From Aureispira sp. CCB-QB1 (GTDB lineage Bacteria > Bacteroidota > Bacteroidia > Chitinophagales > Saprospiraceae), in NCBI GenBank assembly GCA_945870185.1, contig CAMBRK010000039.1:1-40193 (forward strand): 40,193 nucleotides of DNA, written 5' to 3'. Made by a program: the position numbers and the translations under genes. Of the stretch, positions 16,695 to 23,498 are shown one piece after another. A model generated the notes under the pieces. That model was given only the letters and a program-made list of their open reading frames with translations, had not been told where the DNA came from and did no database searches. Position 1 is the stretch's first letter. Each line of letters starts with the position of its first letter.

Positions 16695-19600
16695 ATGAAT
16701 AAAATTAATCAAGAATACAGAGCTTCATGGCAAATGGCTTATGATACGCTCAATGATAAACAAAAAGAAGCTGTAAATATAACCGAAGGTCCTGTAATGG
16801 TCATAGCCGGTCCTGGCACAGGTAAAACTCAATTATTGGCTGTCAGAATTGGAAACATATTACTAAGTACAGACATCAACCCTAATAATATTTTATGTCT
16901 CACCTATACAGATGCAGGTGCTGTAGCGATGAGAGAGAGATTAAGCAAGTTCATTGGCCCAGAAGCATATAATGTCAATATCTATACATTTCATGCTTTT
17001 TGTAATACCATCATCAATGAAAATCCTCAATATTTTGGCGATCTCCAGTCATTACAGTCGGTCTCCGATATAGAAATGGTAGAAATATTGAGAGAACTTA
17101 TAGATAGTTTCGGAGATGACCACGTTTTAAAACGACTAAAAGGTAATGAGTACTATGATCTAAGTCGTCTTAAAAATTTATTTGCTTTGATGAAGCAAGA
17201 GAAATGGACTCCGAATTTTGTGAAAAACTGTATTCAGGAATACAATGATTTGATATTAGACCCGGAACGGTCACCATTTATATACCGAAGAAATGGTCAA
17301 GGTTATAAAATAGGCGATTTAAAACAAAAGACTATAACAGAGGAAATCAACAAATACAAAAAACTGTATGCAGCAGTTGACGAAATTTATAAGTATCAGG
17401 AACTTTTAGCTCAAAAGGAGCGATTTGATTTTCAGGATATGATTTTGTGGGTGATCAATAAGTTTAAGGAAAATGATGATTTATTGGGTAAATATCAAGA
17501 AAGATTCCAGTATATACTCGTAGATGAATACCAAGATACGAATGGAGCACAAAATGAATTACTGTTTTTATTAGCCGATTTTTGGGACGAACCTAATTTA
17601 TTTATAGTGGGTGATGATGATCAGAGTATCTATCGTTTTCAAGGAGCCAATATGAATAGTATTATTGATTTTAAAAACAAGTACCAACCTAAGGAAATTG
17701 TACTGACAGAAAACTATAGATCTAGTCAGGTTATTCTAGATACTGCAGGAAAGCTTATTGATCATAATGTAGACAGACTTTCTACCAAGTATCCACAACT
17801 AGAAAAAACCTTAATAGAAAGCCGTAAAGAAAAATCTGATTTAGTTATTGAGCCACACATTTGGGCATATCCCAATCAAGTTCAAGAAGAAATTGGAATA
17901 ATCCAAAAGATAATCGACCTAAATGCTCAAGGTGTTCCGTTTTCAGATATGGCAGTTTTATATACCAAACATGCCGTCGTAGAAAACATGGTGAAATACT
18001 TGACTCAAAAGAAAATACCACTCAATGTAAAGAAGAGAGTCAATGTACTTTATGAACCAGAAGTAGAAAAACTACTCAAAATGATGGAGTACATTACATT
18101 GGAATCTAAAAAACCACATTACGGAGAAGAGTTATTGTTTGAAATATTACATTTTAGTTTTTGGAAATTGTCGGCTTTAGATATAGCAGCCATCACTTTG
18201 GCTTGTAGAAGAAGAGATGATGCACAAGTAGAAGATCAGCAATATCTAAAGTGGAGAGAAGTTATAGCTGATGAAAATACGCTTTTAAAAATTGGTATTA
18301 AAAACCCTGAAGATTTGGTCAAGGTTTCTAAAATTATCGAATCTTGGATTTTACAGATTCACAATGTAACTGTCCAAACCATCGTCGAAAAGGTACTTAC
18401 AGAAAGTAGTATGCTGTCAGAGATTCTTGTCGCTGAAGACAAATCATGGAAGATACAATTAATCAATACATTTTTTGATTTTGTGAAGGATGAAGCTGCC
18501 AAAACCAAGCAGTTAAAATTGGAAAGAGTCATTGAGCTCATCGATATCATGAAAACTGACAACATAGAGCTTCCAATAAATAGAATTATTTCTAATAAAA
18601 ATGGTATCAACTTTCTTACCGCATATTCTGCCAAAGGATTGGAATTTGAACATGTATTTATTTTAAGATGTGCGTCGAGTTACTGGGAAAATAAAAAAGG
18701 ATCTAATTTTAATTTTGCATTGCCGCCCACTATTACGGCTTCAAGTTCTGGTAGTGAGATAGAAGATGAAAGACGTTTGTTTTTTGTAGCTATGACTAGA
18801 GCAAAAAATTATTTGTATATTTCATTTCCATTGGTTGACCAAAAAGAAAGTAACCACACCGTATCCCAATTTATAACAGAGATAAAAAGATCTGAAGATG
18901 AAATTGAAATATTAAATGTGGATGAAGAAGCCATCATTCAATATACTGCTGAGCTTATGAAGTATAATCAAGGAGAGCCAGTTCTTATTGATAGCGCTTT
19001 GATAGAAGAGATTCTCAAGAATTTTAGGATTAGCGCAACTAGTCTCAATAAGTATATGAGATGCAAACTTGCTTTCTATTTTGAGACTATCCTGAGGGTA
19101 CCCATGGCAAGAAGTGCTACCATGGGTTATGGTAATGCGATGCATTATAGTTTGGAGCACTTTTTCACTGATATAGAAAAGTCAAGTCCTAGGTCTTATG
19201 GTTCATTAAACTTACTATTGGAACTTTTTAGAAAAGGGATGGACAAATATCGATCACATTTCACGCCTAAAGAATTTGAAAACTATACTAAACTTGGTGA
19301 AAATCACCTTGAGGATTTCTTTAACGAATATAAAAATGAGTGGTTGACTCCAAAGAGCTATAATTTGGAATATAAAATTGCACTGACCGAGTACAAAGGT
19401 GTGCCTATTTCGGGTACTTTGGATAAAATCAATATTTTTGATCATCATATCACAGTTACAGACTACAAAACTGGTCGGTATGATAGCGCAAAACTTCAAA
19501 AGCCATCTGATAAAAACCCTGAAGGTGGAGATTATTGGCGACAAATTATGTTTTATAGATTGCTCCTAGATGGAGATAAAAGACATAGTTGGGTCATGAG

Positions 19601-19844
19601 ATCTGGAACTATGGAATTTGTAGAAAAACAAAAGGTAAATAATACAGAAGTCTATAAACGAAAAGAATTTGAAATCAGTACGGAAGAGTGTGATGTAGTA
19701 GGACAGCAGCTCGTGAGCGCTTACAACAGCATAAAAAATCACGAATTTACACCTGGATGTGGAGAGCCAAATTGTAAATGGTGTAATTTTGTTATGCGCA
19801 ATATGCCAGCTTCCATTTCTAATGAAAATGAAGATGAATCCTAG
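16695..19844 (+). CDS. UvrD/AddA-like helicase fused to PD-(D/E)XK nuclease with four-Cys cluster
   Basis: Superfamily 1 DNA helicase with a C-terminal RecB-like nuclease, 1049 aa; likely role in double-strand break repair or end processing. Helicase motifs: Q-motif LNDKQKEAV (19-27), Walker A AGPGTGKT (38-45), motif II VDEYQDT (~275), motif III GDDDQSIYRFQG (~305), GLEFEHVFIL (~648) and VAMTRAK (~697). The nuclease region begins near 780, with GTLDKIN and DYKTG (~922) giving the Asp and the D-x-K core. Cys in LNKYMRCKLAFYFE (~788) together with GCGEPNCKWC near the C-terminus (C-x4-C-x2-C) would form an AddB/AdnB-like iron-sulfur staple. No AddAB or RecBCD partner gene is adjacent. Function by homology; partner unknown. 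Confidence 0.87.
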   Translation: MNKINQEYRASWQMAYDTLNDKQKEAVNITEGPVMVIAGPGTGKTQLLAVRIGNILLSTDINPNNILCLTYTDAGAVAMRERLSKFIGPEAYNVNIYTFHAFCNTIINENPQYFGDLQSLQSVSDIEMVEILRELIDSFGDDHVLKRLKGNEYYDLSRLKNLFALMKQEKWTPNFVKNCIQEYNDLILDPERSPFIYRRNGQGYKIGDLKQKTITEEINKYKKLYAAVDEIYKYQELLAQKERFDFQDMILWVINKFKENDDLLGKYQERFQYILVDEYQDTNGAQNELLFLLADFWDEPNLFIVGDDDQSIYRFQGANMNSIIDFKNKYQPKEIVLTENYRSSQVILDTAGKLIDHNVDRLSTKYPQLEKTLIESRKEKSDLVIEPHIWAYPNQVQEEIGIIQKIIDLNAQGVPFSDMAVLYTKHAVVENMVKYLTQKKIPLNVKKRVNVLYEPEVEKLLKMMEYITLESKKPHYGEELLFEILHFSFWKLSALDIAAITLACRRRDDAQVEDQQYLKWREVIADENTLLKIGIKNPEDLVKVSKIIESWILQIHNVTVQTIVEKVLTESSMLSEILVAEDKSWKIQLINTFFDFVKDEAAKTKQLKLERVIELIDIMKTDNIELPINRIISNKNGINFLTAYSAKGLEFEHVFILRCASSYWENKKGSNFNFALPPTITASSSGSEIEDERRLFFVAMTRAKNYLYISFPLVDQKESNHTVSQFITEIKRSEDEIEILNVDEEAIIQYTAELMKYNQGEPVLIDSALIEEILKNFRISATSLNKYMRCKLAFYFETILRVPMARSATMGYGNAMHYSLEHFFTDIEKSSPRSYGSLNLLLELFRKGMDKYRSHFTPKEFENYTKLGENHLEDFFNEYKNEWLTPKSYNLEYKIALTEYKGVPISGTLDKINIFDHHITVTDYKTGRYDSAKLQKPSDKNPEGGDYWRQIMFYRLLLDGDKRHSWVMRSGTMEFVEKQKVNNTEVYKRKEFEISTEECDVVGQQLVSAYNSIKNHEFTPGCGEPNCKWCNFVMRNMPASISNENEDES

Positions 19845-19897
19845 GGATAATTTTATATTTTTGGTGGCTTCTGAATGCAAAATTTGAATTATATCAA

Positions 19898-19905
19898 TAA
19901 ATTTG
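19898..19905 (+). promoter_or_regulatory. Possible -7 element before the 19987 gene
   Basis: TAAATTTG matches TAnnTTTG, 82 bases before the ATG at 19987. Several similar AATTTGA words occur nearby and no spaced -33 box is evident, so it is weak. Confidence 0.3.
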
Positions 19906-19986
19906 AATCATTTGGTAAAAAGTGTTTAACTTTATGTTTTAATAACACAAAACCTTTGGTTTTATCTAGTGTTTATCATCTTTAGT

Positions 19987-20784
19987 ATGAGACAGTGCTT
20001 AATATGGATTTGGTTTTTATTTACTTGCTATTCGATCATAGCCCAAAAATCATTTCAACCTAAGCAGGTAGATTTTGAGTGGAAAGGTGTTGTCTACAGG
20101 AATGAAACTACTGCCAACTTAACACTACATACCAATGGTTATACTATTGCTTACAATAAGGGAAAGATTAAAACATTTTATAAAACCAATTATTACCACT
20201 TTGAAATCGGAATGATGCGTGATTCCAGAGAGCAGAGTCAGAATAAAAACATTCCGCTTAATTTTAGCAAAGTTTCACAGTCCTTTAGATTTGGCAAACA
20301 AAATCATCTTTATTTCATCAGAGCGGGGAAAGGAACTAAACGATTAATAACAGATAAAGCCAGACGTAAAGGTGTTGCTCTTGGATACAACTATGAGGCA
20401 GGGCCAGCCATCGCCATATTAAGACCTTATTATCTAGAGCTTATATACAATTATGAAGAAGATGGCAGGTTTTTTAATGAGCTTAGGACAGAGAAGTTTA
20501 CTGAAGGAAATGCTGAAAAGTTTTTAGATTACAACTCTGTATTTGGTGGTACATCCAACAAAGGGTGGTCTGAGATTTCGATTGCTCCAGGATTACAAGG
20601 CAAATTTGGTTTGTTTTTTACACTAGGTGCTTTAGAAAAATATACCAAAACACTCGAAATAGGTTTGATGGGTGACTTGTTTATCAGGAAAATACCAATC
20701 ATGGTAGAAACAGAAGCAGTAAGCGCCAAACCATATTTTCTGAATTTTTATGCTACCCTTGAGTTTGGAAAAAGATCAAACTAA
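19987..20784 (+). CDS. Exported protein of unknown function, probable outer membrane beta-rich protein
   Basis: 265 aa from the ATG at 19987; an in-frame GTG at 19969 would place six extra residues before the signal peptide. A signal peptide (MRQCLIWIWFLFTCYSIIAQ) is followed by alternating polar/aromatic strands, and the last segment (PYFLNFYATLEFGKRSN) looks like a closing beta strand of an outer membrane barrel. I do not recognise a named family. It ends 30 bases before lipA on the same strand and may share a transcript with it, but nothing in the sequence links it to lipoate synthesis. Confidence 0.7.
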   Translation: MRQCLIWIWFLFTCYSIIAQKSFQPKQVDFEWKGVVYRNETTANLTLHTNGYTIAYNKGKIKTFYKTNYYHFEIGMMRDSREQSQNKNIPLNFSKVSQSFRFGKQNHLYFIRAGKGTKRLITDKARRKGVALGYNYEAGPAIAILRPYYLELIYNYEEDGRFFNELRTEKFTEGNAEKFLDYNSVFGGTSNKGWSEISIAPGLQGKFGLFFTLGALEKYTKTLEIGLMGDLFIRKIPIMVETEAVSAKPYFLNFYATLEFGKRSN

Positions 20785-20814
20785 TTAATTATTCAAAATT
20801 ATAAATTCATTGAA

Positions 20815-21693
20815 GTGGTAGAATTACCTATTATATCAACGACTATTGTAGAAGAAAAGAAGAAAAAGCCAGATTGGTTAAGGGTAAAATTACCCATAGG
20901 TGAAGATTATAAAAGAGTTCGTACCCTTGTAGATGAGTACAAGCTTCACACCATTTGTCAAAGTGGCAATTGCCCCAATATGGGAGAATGTTGGGGAGCA
21001 GGGACGGCTACCTTTATGATATTAGGTAACGTATGTACCCGCAGCTGTTCGTTTTGTGCTGTAAAAACTGGTAGACCCAACGAATATGATGATGACGAAC
21101 CTCGAAGAGTGGCAGAAGCTATCTTTCTGATGCAAGTCAAACATGCAGTAATTACTTCTGTAAATCGAGATGAACTCAAAGACAGAGGTGCAGAAATTTG
21201 GTATCAGACAGTACGGAATGTTAAGGAAGTTTCTCCGCAAACCACCATCGAAACTTTAATTCCTGACGTCAAAGCCACTTGGGATGCACTTGAACGCATG
21301 ATCAGTCCAGGACAAGAAGTAGTTTCTCATAATATGGAGACGGTACAGAGTCTATACCGCAAAGTAAGACCTCAAGCCAGATATGAAAGATCACTCGAAC
21401 AGATACAAAGGACCAAAGCATATGGTAAGAGAACTAAGTCAGGTATCATGGTAGGACTCGGCGAATCCAAAGACGAAGTACTACAGATCATGGATGACTT
21501 GGCTAGTCATGGATGTGATGTACTTACCATAGGTCAGTATCTACAGCCCACCAAAATGCATATAGAAGTTGCAGAATTTATTCATCCTGAGACCTTTGCG
21601 TTTTATAAAGAAGAAGGACAAAAAAGAGGTTTTGATTTTGTAGAGAGTGGTCCATTAGTTAGGAGTTCCTATCATGCGGAACGCCATCTTTGA
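20815..21693 (+). CDS. lipA: Lipoyl synthase
   Basis: Radical SAM enzyme that inserts two sulfurs into protein-bound octanoyl groups to form lipoyl cofactors of 2-oxoacid dehydrogenases. Auxiliary cluster cysteines Cys48, Cys53, Cys59 (C-x4-C-x5-C) and the radical SAM triad Cys74, Cys78, Cys81 (CTRSCSFC) are all present. The terminal RSSYHAERH contains the RSSY motif whose Ser binds the auxiliary cluster. 292 aa, full length. The GTG at 20815 is the likely start. The partner octanoyltransferase gene lipB is not in this window. Confidence 0.97.
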   Translation: MVELPIISTTIVEEKKKKPDWLRVKLPIGEDYKRVRTLVDEYKLHTICQSGNCPNMGECWGAGTATFMILGNVCTRSCSFCAVKTGRPNEYDDDEPRRVAEAIFLMQVKHAVITSVNRDELKDRGAEIWYQTVRNVKEVSPQTTIETLIPDVKATWDALERMISPGQEVVSHNMETVQSLYRKVRPQARYERSLEQIQRTKAYGKRTKSGIMVGLGESKDEVLQIMDDLASHGCDVLTIGQYLQPTKMHIEVAEFIHPETFAFYKEEGQKRGFDFVESGPLVRSSYHAERHL

Positions 21694-21728
21694 TTTTTTA
21701 AAAAAAAAGTAAAAAAATCTTCAAAATA

Positions 21729-21760
21729 TTTGGTCATTAAATATGATAGTCATATTTTTG
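21729..21760 (+). promoter_or_regulatory. Complete Bacteroidota promoter of the tRNA-Asn gene
   Basis: TTTG at 21729-21732, a 20-base spacer, then TATTTTTG at 21753-21760. Both boxes match the -33/-7 consensus fully. Transcription would begin near 21767, about 40 bases before the mature tRNA. Confidence 0.75.
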
Positions 21761-21807
21761 CACCGCATTTGAAAACAATGATTGTATAAATCATATTTCA
21801 CGCAAAT

Positions 21808-21881
21808 GTCCCCTTAGCTCAGTTGGTTAGAGCGCCGGACTGTTAATCCGTAGGTCCTAGGTTCAAGTCCTAGAGGGGACG
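21808..21881 (+). tRNA. tRNA-Asn (GTT anticodon)
   Basis: A 74-base cloverleaf. Acceptor stem GTCCCCT/AGGGGAC, D arm GCTC/GAGC, anticodon loop CTGTTAA with GTT, five-base variable loop, T arm CTAGG/CCTAG, and discriminator G; CCA is not encoded. The first pair of the anticodon stem (21835 C with 21851 T) is a mismatch, all others pair. A matching promoter and terminator flank it, so it is a single-gene unit. Confidence 0.96.
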
Positions 21882-21886
21882 CAAAA

Positions 21887-21913
21887 GCCAGCCAATTTTG
21901 GTTGGCTTTTTTT
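21887..21913. terminator. Bidirectional terminator between tRNA-Asn and truA
   Basis: GCCAGCC and GGTTGGC form a 7-bp stem (one G-U pair) with an AATTTT loop, a T tract downstream and four As upstream. It serves tRNA-Asn and, on the other strand, may serve truA. Confidence 0.85.
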
Positions 21914-21943
21914 ATTGCAAAAACCTACAATTTAATAATTCCC

Positions 21944-22678
21944 TCAGTATTTTATATCACAAAGCATCAGCCCATCTGCTGGTACGCTCCAGTCCATGGC
22001 CAGTTTTTGTTTGGTAGCTAATGCAGTGTGCACTTCTTCAATGCTTACCTTCCCACGGGCTACCTGCAAGCACATGCCTACAATCAGTCTGATCATGCCT
22101 CTCAAAAATCGATCTGCAGTAATTCTGTATCTGTAATGTGCCCCATCCTGTATCCAAAAGCTCTCATCAATTCTGCATTTAGTGGTCTTGACATCAGAAT
22201 GCATTTTGCAAAAGGTATCGAATTCTGAATATTGCAGGATTATTGCGGCTGCTTCATTGAGCAAAGCTAAGTCAGGTTTTTCGTACACATAGTAAAAAGA
22301 AAAAGGATGAAAAGGTGACTTTTCCGTATGCAAATCATACTGATATGACCTGGATTTAGCATCAAAACGAGCATGCGCTCCGCCATCTACTTCGAAAATA
22401 TCGTGTACGGCTATGTCTGCCGGCAATATTTTATTAATTCTATACACAGTAGATGGCAGATCTTGAATATCTGATAGATCAAAATGGGCTATGTAATCTT
22501 TGGCATGCACTCCGGTATCGGTCCTGCCACAGCCCACTAACGATATTGGGGTTCTTAGATATAGGGTCATTGCATTTTCGAGAGTACCTTGCACGGTAGC
22601 AGTACCTTTATGAGGCTGTACCTGCCAGCCATTGTACTTGGTACCGCAATATGACAACCTTATAAAATACCTATTCAA
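21944..22678 (-). CDS. truA: tRNA pseudouridine(38-40) synthase
   Basis: TruA, 244 aa, which isomerises uridines 38-40 in the anticodon arm of many tRNAs. GCGRTDTGVHA contains the catalytic Asp54. Other family segments are YFIRLSYCGTKYNGWQVQP at the N-terminus and FLRGMIRLIVGMCLQVARG near the C-terminus. Normal length and intact. It converges on tRNA-Asn across a shared bidirectional terminator. Confidence 0.96.
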   Translation of the reverse strand: MNRYFIRLSYCGTKYNGWQVQPHKGTATVQGTLENAMTLYLRTPISLVGCGRTDTGVHAKDYIAHFDLSDIQDLPSTVYRINKILPADIAVHDIFEVDGGAHARFDAKSRSYQYDLHTEKSPFHPFSFYYVYEKPDLALLNEAAAIILQYSEFDTFCKMHSDVKTTKCRIDESFWIQDGAHYRYRITADRFLRGMIRLIVGMCLQVARGKVSIEEVHTALATKQKLAMDWSVPADGLMLCDIKY

Positions 22679-22743
22679 TATTTTTTTATTTTTGAAATTG
22701 TAAAAAAGCAGCTAGATTTTAAAAAATCATGAGGTAAAGATAT

Positions 22744-22751
22744 TACTTTTG
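22744..22751 (+). promoter_or_regulatory. Bacteroidota -7 element before the DUF1801 gene
   Basis: TACTTTTG matches TAnnTTTG, 55 bases before the ATG at 22807. No -33 TTTG at the right distance. Confidence 0.45.
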
Positions 22752-22806
22752 TATTTAAGAGAAGTTTTGAATTAATAATTATATTTTAAATCTGTATTTT
22801 ATTCAT

Positions 22807-23169
22807 ATGGTAACTTTCGAAACACCGGAGCAGTATTATCAACAGTGCAGCGAACCGTCTAAGGGAATTTTGATCAAGATACAGCAGATGATAAGCGAAA
22901 TTGTCCCTGACGCAGTCTTTGGCATCGCTTACAATATGCCCGCATTCCAATATCATAAAAAACCATTGGTTTACTTTGCGGCTTTTAAAAATCATATCGG
23001 GTTTTATGCACTTCCGTCGGGCAACGAAGCTTTCAAAGCAGAGCTAAAAAATTACAAAACAGGAAAAGGCTCCATACAGTTTCCGTTGGATCATGATATG
23101 CCATACGACCTTATCGAACAAATAGTGAGATTTAGAGTGGCAGAGGTGGAAGATGGATTGAAGAAGTAA
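22807..23169 (+). CDS. DUF1801 (YdhG-like) protein
   Basis: A 120-aa protein of the DUF1801 / YdhG-like fold. The helical N-terminus is followed by the family pattern IAYNMPAFQYHKKPLVYFAAFKNHIGFYALP, with KGSIQFPLDHDMPYDLIEQIVRFRV closing the domain. Some relatives are described as iron chaperones (frataxin-like), but the sequence shows no clear metal site and I would not assign that role here. Monocistronic, between truA and a ~330-base intergenic region. Confidence 0.85.
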   Translation: MVTFETPEQYYQQCSEPSKGILIKIQQMISEIVPDAVFGIAYNMPAFQYHKKPLVYFAAFKNHIGFYALPSGNEAFKAELKNYKTGKGSIQFPLDHDMPYDLIEQIVRFRVAEVEDGLKK

Positions 23170-23308
23170 AGAAAAATTATGGTATCAAACCCATTCTATT
23201 TTTGATTTACCATTAGCGATACAATATATAAGTTGTTGATATGTAATTACATATAATTCTTTTATTTTTTTTTTCATAAAAAATATTTTCAAAAAAGTAC
23301 AAGAAAAA

Positions 23309-23340
23309 CTTGTTTATTTGAATTAGATGCTTTATATTTG
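23309..23340 (+). promoter_or_regulatory. Promoter upstream of the M43 protease
   Basis: CTTG at 23309-23312 (one mismatch from TTTG), a 20-base spacer, and TATATTTG at 23333-23340, a full -7 match. It would start transcription near 23347, about 150 bases upstream of the protease. Confidence 0.6.
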
Positions 23341-23356
23341 TTTTAAAATTTAAAAT

Positions 23357-23431
23357 ATGACAGAAAATATGATATTAAATCCTTTGTTTTCTACCTATGG
23401 TTGGAGTGTTTTTTTTGATATCACTCCTTAA
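23357..23431 (+). CDS. Possible 24-aa leader peptide (uncertain)
   Basis: An ATG about 10 bases after the predicted transcription start opens a 24-codon frame (MTENMILNPLFSTYGWSVFF plus four residues). Its TAA overlaps an ATG (TAATG) of a second frame of nine codons (MKISLIIFS, 23431-23460). Both lie before the protease gene. They may be a translated leader, remnants of a lost gene or chance. No family is recognised. Confidence 0.2.
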   Translation: MTENMILNPLFSTYGWSVFFDITP

Positions 23432-23498
23432 TGAAAATATCCTTAATAATTTTTTCTTAAATAGTTTACTTTATATATTAATATAATAAATAAATATT

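Larger units (their letters stand above)
23170..23498. other. AT-rich intergenic region upstream of the M43 protease
   Basis: About 330 bases, rich in A/T runs. It contains a promoter (23309-23340), two very short reading frames (23357-23431 and 23431-23460) and then 38 AT-rich bases before the protease ATG. No other gene is visible. Confidence 0.6.
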
